A DNA stretch of 64,000 bases from Pseudomonas gingeri (lineage in GTDB: Bacteria > Pseudomonadota > Gammaproteobacteria > Pseudomonadales > Pseudomonadaceae). The translations under genes and the position numbers were made by a program. Shown in pieces: positions 25,832 to 34,602 of the stretch (position 1 is the first letter of the stretch; the number at the start of each line of letters is the position of its first letter). Location of the stretch: the NCBI RefSeq assembly GCF_013385425.1, contig NZ_JACAQA010000010.1, positions 124,001 through 188,000 of the forward strand, written 5' to 3'. Under the pieces are notes generated by a model, which saw only the letters and a program-made list of their open reading frames with translations, had not been told where the DNA came from and did not search any database.

Positions 25832-26677
25832 TCATTCCGATGCAGGTCGCTGCGCGCCCTGCGAGAAAAAGCGCCGATGGCTCGCCACCGGCATCCGCGC
25901 CCGGATGGACGCTTGTTCATTACTGTCGCGTTCGGCCAGCAATACCGCTTCGCCTTGATCCTGTTCGGCGACTATGCGCCCCCATGGGTCGACAATCGCC
26001 GCATGCCCGAAGGTTTCCCGCGGCCCCGGATGCCCCCCACCCTGGGCCGCCGCCAGCAGGTAGCACTGGGTCTCGATGGCCCGGGCGCGAATCAGCACCT
26101 CCCAGTGCGCGGCACCGGTCACGGCGGTAAAGGCCGAGGGCGCGGTGATCAATTCGGCACCGGCCTTGCGCAATTCACTGTAGAGCTCGGGAAAGCGCAG
26201 GTCGTAACACACGCTCAGGCCCAGCCGACCTACCGGGGTATCGGCCACCACCACCTGGCTGCCATAAGCATAGTCATCGGATTCGCGATAACGTCCGCGC
26301 GTGTCCGCCACGTCCACATCGAACAAATGCAGCTTGTCGTAACGTGCCACCGTCTCGCCCTGCTCATCGATCAACAGCGAGCAGGCATTGGCCTTGGCAT
26401 GCGGTTGGTCAACGGGCGGTAACGGCAAGGTGCCCGCCACTATCCATAACTTGAGGTCGCGGGCGGCCTGTTTCAACCAGGGCAGGACAGGTCCTTCACC
26501 CATGGCCTCGGCGCGGCCGATTTCGGCGACGTCGCGACGGCCCATGGCGGCGAAGTTTTCCGGCAGTACGGCCAGCCGCGCCCCTCCATCGGCCGCCCGC
26601 TCCAGCAACGCGCGGGCCTGGGCCAGGTTGGCCAGCACATCGCTCTGGCTGACCATCTGGATGACGGAAAAGGTCAT
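25832..26677 (-). CDS. Carbon-nitrogen hydrolase (nitrilase superfamily)
   Basis: Cytoplasmic amidase of the nitrilase superfamily. The Glu-Lys-Cys triad is visible as VLPENFAAMG, RYDKLHLFDVD and SVCYDLRFPELY in the 281-residue product. This resembles the Nit1/YbeM group that includes deaminated-glutathione amidase, but the substrate cannot be read with confidence. ATG 26677 has AAGGAG 6 nt upstream, better than a start 21 bp earlier. It sits between yhdP and tldD on the same strand, a conserved pseudomonad order. Confidence 0.88.
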   Translation of the reverse strand: MTFSVIQMVSQSDVLANLAQARALLERAADGGARLAVLPENFAAMGRRDVAEIGRAEAMGEGPVLPWLKQAARDLKLWIVAGTLPLPPVDQPHAKANACSLLIDEQGETVARYDKLHLFDVDVADTRGRYRESDDYAYGSQVVVADTPVGRLGLSVCYDLRFPELYSELRKAGAELITAPSAFTAVTGAAHWEVLIRARAIETQCYLLAAAQGGGHPGPRETFGHAAIVDPWGRIVAEQDQGEAVLLAERDSNEQASIRARMPVASHRRFFSQGAQRPASE

Positions 26678-26769
26678 GGCGCACTCCTTCAAAGACATAG
26701 CGTCATGCTACTCCATGCAGCTGCACGCCCAGTACGAAAAATGTCGGCGCAACAGGGTCGCGCCGGGCC

Positions 26770-29700
26770 TTACTTCGACTTGTCAAACGGCTTGTCGAAG
26801 GTGATCTTCGGTTCTTTCCAGGGGCCGGTGACGCTGTATTTGACGCTGGCGAAGCGCGCCACGCGGTCGCCGATCAGCTTGTCGATCAGGAACAGTGCGC
26901 CGCCGATGGCCGGCGCACCGACGATCAACGCGGCAATCGGCAGGTTGTTGGTCACCGGCAAGGTCACCAGCAGCTTGGCATCGACCCGGTCGGCGACCAT
27001 ATCGAGGGTGCCGTTGAGTTCCAGGTTGCTCGAAGGCCCGGTCAGGGTGATCGGCTTGCGCGTCACATAGACGCCATCGCTGGCCACCAGCAGGCCCTTG
27101 ACCCGATCGTAGCTCAGGCCTTTGCCCAGCAAGTCGGAAAAGTCCAGACGCAGGCGGCGGCCGATGGAGTTGAAGTTCAGCAGGCCGAACACCCGTAGCG
27201 CCTGGGCACCGCCGTCAGCCTCGACGAACTGCCCCTTGTTCAGGGTCGCATCAAGACTGCCCGAGAAGCGCTTGAGACCGACCCAGGCCGGCGAACCGGG
27301 CCAGCGACCGTCAACGTCGAGCTGGAAATCCTCACTGGTGACGGTCGGGGCAAAGCTCCAGGCCTTGAGCACGTCCGCCAGGTTCTTGCCTTCCAGGCGC
27401 CCGTTGAACCAGCTGCCGCTGGCGCCGGGTAGGCCTTCCCAGCCACCGGAGCCCCGCAGTTGCAGGCCCTTGAGGCCGAGATCGAGGTCATTGAGCTTGA
27501 TCCCCTTGGGGGTCGGGCGCGCCTTGAGCGACCAGGCACCGAGCAGGTCGTTGCCCTGGAACAGTTGCTCGATGCTCACGTCCACCGCTGGAATCTGCCG
27601 GGGGTCGACCGACGCCAACGGGTCCGGGGCATTCTCATCGGCGACCACGCTCGGGTCCGGTGCCGGCAAACGCACATAGGCCAGCTTGACGCCAATCGGC
27701 ACACCCTTGGCATCCGGCAAGGTCACGCTGCCCTTGGCCTGCCGACTGTCGATCTGCAGGCCCCAGGCATTGGCACTGCGAGCCATCAGCAAACTCACCT
27801 GGTCGAACTGGCTACCGAAAGCGCTGAGCGTGCCGACCTTGAAATCCGCGCTGCTGAGCAATTGCTTGGCACTGCCGCCCGGATCCTGGCCGGCATAACG
27901 GTCAGCAACGGCTTTCCACGGCGCCAGGTCCAGCTCCGACAACACCCCACGGATCCGCAAGCCCTGGGTCGCCGGCAGTTGTGCATCGCCTTCGCCAAGG
28001 AACAACTCACCACGGCCATCGCCGAACTTGCCGCTCGGCGCGGCAAAGGTGAAATTGGCCAGGGTGCCGTAATCGAACCAGTAACGCCGCTCGGCGCCTT
28101 GCAGGGTCATGCGGAACACGCTGTCGCGGCCCAGGCCGGCGGGCATGCCGAACGGCGCCGGCAGGTCGACGGCAACGCCCTTGAGGTTGGAGTTGATCAT
28201 CAACTGGCTGTCGGGACCGTCCAGGGTCAGTTGCAACTGGTAAGGCAGGTCGCCGGAAATCGGCAACGGCTGGCTGACATTCAGCCAATCGGTGAGTTTC
28301 TTGATCGCCACCTGCCCCTTGGCCACCACCCGGGTATTGAGGCTGCCCGGCTTGCCATCGGCGAAAATCTGCGCGGTGATCGGTCGCTCGAATGCCTGGG
28401 CACTGATGTTGCCGGCGCTGAGGCCCTTGGCGCTGTCGAAGCGGAAGTCGCCCTTGAGCTGGCTCAGTTCGAGGACCGGATCAGGCAGCTTGAGCGTGGC
28501 CTTGTCGGTCTTGAAGTCCACCAGGATCTTCGGTTCCTCGGCCTTGACCAGCGGCACATCGAGGCTCACCTTGCCCGACAGATCACCCGTGGCCTGCCAG
28601 CCGGCAAAGGTCGCGGCGGTGCCGATCGGCGCCTCCTGGAGAATCTTCAGGCCGTCGCCCAGGCCGCCGGCAAAGTTGCCGTCGAGGAACATGCGGCTGT
28701 GCTGGCCGCTGGGCACATGGGGAATATTGACCATGATGTCGCTGACCTGGGTGTTGAGCAACTGGCCTTCACTGGCCTTGATCCGCACCCCGCTGTCCTC
28801 GATAAAGACATCGCCCTTGACCTTGCTGACATGGGGCCAGCCCGGCTGGAACGTCAGTTCGGCATCATGGACCTTGAAAAACAGGCTGATATTGCGCGCC
28901 GCCGCCGAGGCATCGTGGTTCAGCGACCCCTGGTACTGGAAGAAGCCCTGCTCCACCGCGCCATGCAGGATCGAGCTGCGCAGCCATTCGTCCAGCGCCG
29001 GGCTCAACACCGCCGGCAGGTACTTGGGCGTGAAACGACCCTCGCCATCCACCAGGCCGACCCGCAGGTCCATATAGTCTTCGGTGCCCTGGGCGAAGTG
29101 CAGGCGAATCAGGAAGTCGGCGGCGATCTTGCCTTCTTCCCCGAGCACCTTGATGTAGGGCGCGATCAGGGTGAAACCTTCCTGGTCCAGGCGCCAGGTC
29201 AGGCGGGCATTGGCTTGCAGGTACTGCCAGGGGTTGTTGAAGATCGGGTACAGGTGCAGGGAGAAATCCTTGCTGTCCATGCGCAGTTCGCCCTGGCCGA
29301 GGTCGCCGCTGATGCTGCCGCTGACATTACGCGCCGCCGGGGCGCCATGGTAGGCGTCAAAGCCGACCCGCTCCAGGTTCGCGGCGAAACTCAGCTTTTG
29401 ATCGCCGGTTTCCTGGGGCCGGTAATCCAGCAGCACGTTGCGCAGGGTACCGATGACCTTCAGGTGATCGATGGCCGTGGCCAGGCCTTCAGGCAAGGGT
29501 GCGAGGGCGTCGAGCAAGGGGGTGATGGGTGTCAGGTCAAGGCGGTCGGCCTGCAGGTGCCAACGTTCCGGATCCTTGTCGGTGGCCGCGAGTTGCTGCA
29601 ACTGCAGATGGCTTTCCCAGCGCGTCTTCCCCAGGTTCATGGCCAGGGAATTGAGCTGCACGTCAAAACCCTGCCCGGTGTGCTGGACATAGGCGTTGAG

Positions 29701-30585
29701 GGCCAGGTTGTCGATGCTGACCGCCTTGCGCTGGGCATAGGCGCCCTGGAATTGCGGGGCATTGAGGCGGACCACGGCGTTCTGCACCGCGCCATTGGCC
29801 CAGTTCAACCAGAATTCGCCACCGGCCTTGAGTTCGGTGATTTTCATTTGCCCGGTCAGGCGCGCCGGCAGCCAGCGCGCCCAGTCGCTTTGCGGCAGGC
29901 TCAGGTAGGCTTGCGCGGTGCCGTTGCGCCAGTCGCTGGCGCGCAGGCGGGTCTTCAGGTTCAGGGCCAGGGGCTGGCCGTCAGGCAAATTCAAACGCAG
30001 GTCGAGGCGCTGGCGGGAAATACCGCTTTCCAGGTTGAGACCGACATAAGTCAGGGTCAGCGGCGACTCGCCGAACGGCTGCAAGGTCACCTGGCTGTCG
30101 AGCACCGACAGCTGCTTGACCATCTGCATGCGGGTCAGCAGCTGTGCGGGGTCCAGCGGCTGATCGTCCTGTACCGGCAAGCCCTGGAGGGCCCAGTGGC
30201 CGTCCTGGTCTTCTTTCAGGCTCAGTTGCAGGCCGCCCAGTTCCAGATGGGCGATCCGCACTTCGCGGGCCCGCAGGCTGGCCCAGAGATCGGGCACCAC
30301 CTGGACCTTGTCCAGCAACAGCGCCGAAGCGCCCTCGCCGACTTTCACGTCATGGGCCAACAGCACCGGGGCCAGGCCATGCCAGCGCCCTTCCAGGCTG
30401 CCGATGGACAGCGGCAAACCTACGGCGGCCTGGGCCTTGCTTTCGATCTCGGCGCGATACTCGGCCACCAGCGGCACCAGTTGCCGGCCCAGGCTGGCAT
30501 ACAACGCCACCAGCACCAGCAACAACGCACAGAGGCCCATGGTCCAACGGGTCAAGCCGGCAACAAAGCGTGTCAGACGCTCCAT
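26770..30585 (-). CDS. yhdP: YhdP-family AsmA-like lipid transport protein
   Basis: Very large envelope protein of the AsmA-like bridge family; YhdP, with TamB and YdbH, carries phospholipids between inner and outer membrane in E. coli. The 1271-residue product has a single N-terminal membrane helix (about residues 15-35) and a long repetitive beta-rich periplasmic body. The C-terminal AsmA-like region has LLNFNSIGRRLRLDFSDL followed by hydrophobic LPIAALIVGAPAIGGALFL near the end. Start at ATG 30585 (MERLTRF), preceded by a GGGGG-containing site. It is followed by the nitrilase gene and preceded by rng. Confidence 0.92.
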   Translation of the reverse strand: MERLTRFVAGLTRWTMGLCALLLVLVALYASLGRQLVPLVAEYRAEIESKAQAAVGLPLSIGSLEGRWHGLAPVLLAHDVKVGEGASALLLDKVQVVPDLWASLRAREVRIAHLELGGLQLSLKEDQDGHWALQGLPVQDDQPLDPAQLLTRMQMVKQLSVLDSQVTLQPFGESPLTLTYVGLNLESGISRQRLDLRLNLPDGQPLALNLKTRLRASDWRNGTAQAYLSLPQSDWARWLPARLTGQMKITELKAGGEFWLNWANGAVQNAVVRLNAPQFQGAYAQRKAVSIDNLALNAYVQHTGQGFDVQLNSLAMNLGKTRWESHLQLQQLAATDKDPERWHLQADRLDLTPITPLLDALAPLPEGLATAIDHLKVIGTLRNVLLDYRPQETGDQKLSFAANLERVGFDAYHGAPAARNVSGSISGDLGQGELRMDSKDFSLHLYPIFNNPWQYLQANARLTWRLDQEGFTLIAPYIKVLGEEGKIAADFLIRLHFAQGTEDYMDLRVGLVDGEGRFTPKYLPAVLSPALDEWLRSSILHGAVEQGFFQYQGSLNHDASAAARNISLFFKVHDAELTFQPGWPHVSKVKGDVFIEDSGVRIKASEGQLLNTQVSDIMVNIPHVPSGQHSRMFLDGNFAGGLGDGLKILQEAPIGTAATFAGWQATGDLSGKVSLDVPLVKAEEPKILVDFKTDKATLKLPDPVLELSQLKGDFRFDSAKGLSAGNISAQAFERPITAQIFADGKPGSLNTRVVAKGQVAIKKLTDWLNVSQPLPISGDLPYQLQLTLDGPDSQLMINSNLKGVAVDLPAPFGMPAGLGRDSVFRMTLQGAERRYWFDYGTLANFTFAAPSGKFGDGRGELFLGEGDAQLPATQGLRIRGVLSELDLAPWKAVADRYAGQDPGGSAKQLLSSADFKVGTLSAFGSQFDQVSLLMARSANAWGLQIDSRQAKGSVTLPDAKGVPIGVKLAYVRLPAPDPSVVADENAPDPLASVDPRQIPAVDVSIEQLFQGNDLLGAWSLKARPTPKGIKLNDLDLGLKGLQLRGSGGWEGLPGASGSWFNGRLEGKNLADVLKAWSFAPTVTSEDFQLDVDGRWPGSPAWVGLKRFSGSLDATLNKGQFVEADGGAQALRVFGLLNFNSIGRRLRLDFSDLLGKGLSYDRVKGLLVASDGVYVTRKPITLTGPSSNLELNGTLDMVADRVDAKLLVTLPVTNNLPIAALIVGAPAIGGALFLIDKLIGDRVARFASVKYSVTGPWKEPKITFDKPFDKSK

Positions 30586-30661
30586 GTCAGTGCCCCCTTG
30601 AGGCATGGTTCAATGAACAGGTCGACACCGGGCCGGGCTTGCAGGTTCTCAGTACGGGAAA

Positions 30662-32119
30662 TCAGAGCAGCACCACGTCATATTGTTCCTGGGAATACAT
30701 GGTCTCGACCTGGAAACGAATGGTGCGGCCGATAAAGCCTTCCAGCTCCGCGACATTGCCGGACTCCTCGTCCAGCAAGCGATCGACCACCTTCTGGTTG
30801 GCCAACACTCTATAACCTTCAGCCTGGTAGGCGCGGGCTTCACGCAAAATTTCACGGAAAATCTCGTAGCAAACCGTTTCCGGGGTCTTCAGCTTGCCGC
30901 GCCCCTGGCAGCTGCTGCAGGGCTCACAGAGCACCTGTTCGAGGCTTTCGCGGGTGCGCTTGCGGGTCATCTGCACCAGGCCCAGCTCGGTGATGCCGAT
31001 GATATTGGTCTTGGCGTGATCGCGCTCCAGCTGCTTTTCCAGAGTCCGCAGGACCTGGCGCTGGTGCTCCTCGTCTTCCATGTCGATGAAGTCGATGATG
31101 ATGATCCCGCCGAGGTTGCGCAGACGCAGTTGCCGGGCAATCGCGGTGGCCGCTTCGAGGTTGGTCTTGAAGATGGTTTCTTCGAGGTTGCGATGGCCGA
31201 CAAAGGCCCCGGTATTGACGTCGATGGTGCTCATGGCTTCGGCCGGGTCGACCACCAGGTAGCCGCCGGACTTGAGCGGGACCTTGCGTTCCAGGGCCTT
31301 CTGGATCTCGTCCTCGACACCATAGAGGTCGAAGATCGGCCGCTCGCCGGGGTAATGCTCCAGGCGGTCGGCGATTTCCGGCATCAGTTCGGCGACGAAC
31401 TGCGTGGTCTTCTGGAAGGTTTCCCGCGAGTCGATACGAATTTTCTCGATCTTCGGGCTGACCAGGTCGCGCAGGGTACGCAGGGCCAGGCCGAGGTCTT
31501 CGTAGATCACGCTGGGGGCGCCGATGGTCTTGATCTGCGCGCCGATCTGGTCCCAGAGGCGCCGCAGGTAGCGGATGTCCATCATGATCTCGTCGGCCCC
31601 GGCGCCCTCGGCCGCCGTGCGCAGGATAAAGCCGCCGGCTTCGGTGATGCCTTCACGGGCCACGCAGTCGCTGACCACCTGCTTGAGGCGCTCGCGCTCG
31701 GCTTCGTCCTCGATCTTCAGGGAAATGCCGACGTGGGCCGTACGTGGCATGTACACCAGGTAACGCGAGGGAATCGACAGTTGTGTGGTCAGGCGCGCCC
31801 CCTTGGTGCCGATGGGGTCCTTGGTGACTTGCACCACCAGGCTCTGCCCTTCATGCACCAGGGCGCTGATGCTCTCCACCGCCGGCCCTTCGCGCATGGA
31901 GATTTCCGAGGCGTGGATAAACGCCGCGCGGTCCAGGCCGATATCGACGAATGCCGCCTGCATGCCCGGCAACACCCGCACCACCTTGCCCTTGTAGATA
32001 TTGCCGACGATCCCGCGTTTCTGCGTACGCTCGACATGAACCTCTTGCAACACGCCGTTCTCTACCACCGCCACGCGCGATTCCATCGGCGTGATGTTGA
32101 TCAGGATCTCTTCACTCAT
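30662..32119 (-). CDS. rng: Ribonuclease G
   Basis: Endoribonuclease of the RNase E/G family that matures the 16S rRNA 5' end and degrades some mRNAs. The 485-residue product has an N-terminal S1 RNA-binding domain (GNIYKGKVVRVLPGMQAAFVDIG), catalytic acidic residues in the VDVNTG and IIIIDFIDME segments, and the zinc-link cysteines in CEPCSSCQGRG. It lacks the long C-terminal scaffold of RNase E, so it is RNase G. Start at ATG 32119 (MSEEILINITP); an upstream extension to 32245 overlaps the maf gene. It follows maf and the mre genes. Confidence 0.96.
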   Translation of the reverse strand: MSEEILINITPMESRVAVVENGVLQEVHVERTQKRGIVGNIYKGKVVRVLPGMQAAFVDIGLDRAAFIHASEISMREGPAVESISALVHEGQSLVVQVTKDPIGTKGARLTTQLSIPSRYLVYMPRTAHVGISLKIEDEAERERLKQVVSDCVAREGITEAGGFILRTAAEGAGADEIMMDIRYLRRLWDQIGAQIKTIGAPSVIYEDLGLALRTLRDLVSPKIEKIRIDSRETFQKTTQFVAELMPEIADRLEHYPGERPIFDLYGVEDEIQKALERKVPLKSGGYLVVDPAEAMSTIDVNTGAFVGHRNLEETIFKTNLEAATAIARQLRLRNLGGIIIIDFIDMEDEEHQRQVLRTLEKQLERDHAKTNIIGITELGLVQMTRKRTRESLEQVLCEPCSSCQGRGKLKTPETVCYEIFREILREARAYQAEGYRVLANQKVVDRLLDEESGNVAELEGFIGRTIRFQVETMYSQEQYDVVLL

Positions 32120-32178
32120 GGCTGGGTCTCGTTCAGGCGTATTCACAATAAAGTTGCCGTATCGCGGGCGTGCGGCAA

Positions 32179-32784
32179 TCAGCGCACGACAAGGTTTTGC
32201 CAACAGGGTATGCCGAAATGGCCAAGCAGTTCTGCGGTTTCGCACAGGGGCAGGCCGACGACGGCGGAATAACTGCCATTCAAGCCCACCACGAAAACCG
32301 CCGCCAGGCCTTGAATAGCATAGGCGCCCGCCTTGTCCCGGGGTTCCCCGCCGGACCAGTAGAGATGAGCTTCTTCCGGGTGTATTGCACGAAATTTCAC
32401 CAGGCTGCGCACCACCCGCGACTCGCAGCGCTCACCGTCGAGCACGGCAATAGCGGTCAGCACTTCGTGTTCGCGGTCGGACAGGGCCAGCAACATGGCC
32501 AGCGCATCGGCTTCATCCACGGGTTTGCCGAGAATCCGACCGTCCAGCACCACGGCGGTGTCGGCCCCCAGCACACAGGTCCCGGCCGCCGCCTGACTGG
32601 CGCCCAGCCGTGCACGGCCGGCCGCGGCCTTGCCCCGCGCCAGGCGCTCGACATAGGCCAGCGGGCTTTCGTCGGGCAGTGGGGTTTCGTCGATCTCGGC
32701 ACTGATGACGCTGAACGGCACGCCGATCTGTGTCAGCAGTTCACGCCGACGCGGTGAGCCGGAAGCCAGGTAGAGCGAGGTCAT
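32179..32784 (-). CDS. maf: Maf-family nucleoside triphosphate pyrophosphatase
   Basis: House-cleaning nucleotide pyrophosphatase of the Maf/Ham1 fold; the YhdE branch hydrolyses dTTP, UTP and modified pyrimidine nucleotides. The 201-residue product has the N-terminal LASGSPRRRELL motif, the acidic DETPLPDESPLAYVERLA segment, and VLGADTAVVLDGRILGKP. It lies between mreD and rng in the conserved mreBCD-maf-rng order, which supports the YhdE-type assignment. Confidence 0.93.
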   Translation of the reverse strand: MTSLYLASGSPRRRELLTQIGVPFSVISAEIDETPLPDESPLAYVERLARGKAAAGRARLGASQAAAGTCVLGADTAVVLDGRILGKPVDEADALAMLLALSDREHEVLTAIAVLDGERCESRVVRSLVKFRAIHPEEAHLYWSGGEPRDKAGAYAIQGLAAVFVVGLNGSYSAVVGLPLCETAELLGHFGIPCWQNLVVR

Positions 32785-32887
32785 GGAGACATCTCCGTGT
32801 CGGGGCTCTTTGTAGGAGCTATGTCAGCTTAGAGGAGCTATATCAGTAGAATAAGCAACTCGCCCACCCATAGCAGGCGAGATCCCG

Positions 32888-33376
32888 TCAGTTGATTTTG
32901 TAGCGGCGGCGTAGCCCACGCAGGCCGAAGCTGACCCAGGGCCAGAGCAAGGCACTGACCAGGGCCGGCAGCACCAGCGCCAGGGTCGGTTGGCGGTTGC
33001 CGGTCAAGGCGCTGAGCCAGAGTTGCACCAGCTGCGCCAGGCCGAAGATCACCAGGATCACCAGGCTCTGTTGCCACATCGGGAACATCCGCAGGCGTTG
33101 TTGCAGCGACAGCACGAGGAAAGTGATGAGGGTCAGGATCAACGCGTTCTGCCCCAGCAGGGTGCCGTAGAGCACATCTTCGGCCAGGCCCAGCAGGAAC
33201 GCGGTGACCATGCCGATCTTGTGCGGCAGGTACAACGCCCAGAACGCCAGCAACAGCGCCAGCCACAGCGGACGCAGGATCTCCATGAACTGCGGCAGCG
33301 GCGAGACGCTGAGCAGCAGGCCGATGGCGAAGGTCAGCCAGACGATCCAGCCATTGCGGGAAAAGGTACCAGCCAT
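32888..33376 (-). CDS. mreD: Rod shape-determining protein MreD
   Basis: Integral membrane partner of MreC in the elongasome that organises lateral wall synthesis. The 162-residue, very hydrophobic product has about five membrane segments and ends with a basic tail (LRGLRRRYKIN). The ATG overlaps the mreC stop by one base (TAATG) and is preceded by GGAGGAA. A 103-bp gap with two REP-like half cores separates it from maf. Confidence 0.94.
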   Translation of the reverse strand: MAGTFSRNGWIVWLTFAIGLLLSVSPLPQFMEILRPLWLALLLAFWALYLPHKIGMVTAFLLGLAEDVLYGTLLGQNALILTLITFLVLSLQQRLRMFPMWQQSLVILVIFGLAQLVQLWLSALTGNRQPTLALVLPALVSALLWPWVSFGLRGLRRRYKIN

Positions 33377-34455
33377 TATTCCTCCGTCCGGGGCGCAGCC
33401 CGTGTCGCCGCCGGCGGTTTGCTGGCAGCAGGTTTGGCAGGGGTTGGCTTGACGGCATGGGCCGCCGGCTTCGCCGTGGCTGCCGGTGCAGCGGCAGGTG
33501 CGACGGGTGCGTTCGGCTTGGCCGGTGCGGTCCCTGGCTTGGGCACGGTGGCCGGTACCACGGGCGCGCCGTCACCGCCCTGGCGATCAGCTTCCTGGGC
33601 CTGCGCCGCTTCGTTGGCACGCTCTTCCGGGGTACGGCCGTCGCTGAACACCAGCAACAGGTAACGGCTGCGGTTCAACGCGGCGGTCGGCACGGCGCGG
33701 ACAATAGCGAAAGGCTGGCCCGAGTCGTGAATCACTTCCTTGACCGTCGCCACCGGGTAACCCGCCGGGAAGCGCTGGCCCAGGCCGGAACTGACCAGCA
33801 GGTCGCCTTCCTTGATATCGGCGGTGTCGGCGACATGGCGCAATTCCAGGCGCTCGGGGTTGCCGGTCCCGCTGGCAATCGCCCGCAGGCCGTTGCGGTT
33901 GACCTGCACCGGAATGCTGTGGGTGGTATCGGTGAGCAGCAGCACGCGCGAGGTGTAGGGCATCAACTCGACCACCTGGCCCATCAGGCCACGGGCATCG
34001 AGCACCGGTTGGCCGAGGACCACGCCATCACGTTCACCCTTGTTGATGATGATGCGATGGGTAAACGGGTTCGGGTCCATGCCGATCAACTCGGCCACTT
34101 CGACCTTCTCGTTGACCAGTGCCGAGGAGTTGAGCAATTCGCGCAGGCGTACGTTCTGCTCGGTCAAGGCCGCGAGTTTTTGCAGGCGCCCTTGCAACAG
34201 CAGGTTTTCGGTCTGGAGTTTTTCGTTTTCGGCGACCAGCTCGGTACGACTGCCGAACTGACTGGCCACGCCTTGCCACAAGCGTTGCGGCAGGTCGGTG
34301 ATCCAGTACGACTGCATCAACACCAGCGACATCTGGCTACGCACCGGCTTGAGCAGCGTGAAACGGGCATCGACCACCATCAGCGCGACCGATAGCACGA
34401 CCAGCACCAGCAAGCGCACGCCCAATGAGGGGCCTTTGGCAAAAAGCGGTTTAAT
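33376..34455 (-). CDS. mreC: Rod shape-determining protein MreC, probable ATT start
   Basis: Bitopic protein linking MreB filaments to wall synthases. It has an N-terminal membrane helix, a coiled coil (LVAENEKLQTENLLLQGRLQ) and the periplasmic beta-barrel domain with IINKGERDGV and GLMGQVVEL. The last 75 or so residues are an Ala/Pro/Lys-rich low-complexity tail. No ATG, GTG or TTG exists between the upstream in-frame stop and a TTG at 34425. A strong GGGAGGAG site instead sits 6 nt before an ATT codon at 34455, which would give a start of MKPLFAKGPSLGVRLL. I therefore place the start at ATT 34455 (359 residues), with TTG 34425 as the alternative. Confidence 0.9.
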   Translation of the reverse strand: MKPLFAKGPSLGVRLLVLVVLSVALMVVDARFTLLKPVRSQMSLVLMQSYWITDLPQRLWQGVASQFGSRTELVAENEKLQTENLLLQGRLQKLAALTEQNVRLRELLNSSALVNEKVEVAELIGMDPNPFTHRIIINKGERDGVVLGQPVLDARGLMGQVVELMPYTSRVLLLTDTTHSIPVQVNRNGLRAIASGTGNPERLELRHVADTADIKEGDLLVSSGLGQRFPAGYPVATVKEVIHDSGQPFAIVRAVPTAALNRSRYLLLVFSDGRTPEERANEAAQAQEADRQGGDGAPVVPATVPKPGTAPAKPNAPVAPAAAPAATAKPAAHAVKPTPAKPAASKPPAATRAAPRTEE

Positions 34456-34538
34456 GAGCCGCTCCTCCCAGGCAATGAGTCATTTTATTCATACGGCATC
34501 ACACCGGCCTGGATGAAGTTGACAGAAGATAAACGCAA

Positions 34539-34570
34539 CAGGCAGCACTGCCTATGCAAAGTGCTGCCTG
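34539..34570. other. Hairpin between mreB and mreC
   Basis: CAGGCAGCAC (34539-34548) and GTGCTGCCTG (34561-34570) form a perfect 10-bp stem with a 12-nt loop, 32 bp after the mreB stop. A weak T-rich stretch follows on the minus strand. It may attenuate transcription into mreC or protect the mreB mRNA. Confidence 0.6.
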
Positions 34571-34602
34571 CGAGCGGAACAGCATAGAGCTTCCCGGCGA
34601 AC

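Noticed and set aside
27460..30735. Open frame of about 1090 codons on the plus strand opposite yhdP
   Set aside because: It is the GC-rich mirror of yhdP. Its translation is His/Gln/Ala/Val-rich with no domain pattern, and the minus-strand frame is a clear family match.
32800..32880. Possible small gene or regulatory RNA between maf and mreD
   Set aside because: The TAGGAGCTATGTCAG / GAGGAGCTATATCAG near-repeat looks like REP remnants. No frame, promoter or hairpin was convincing.
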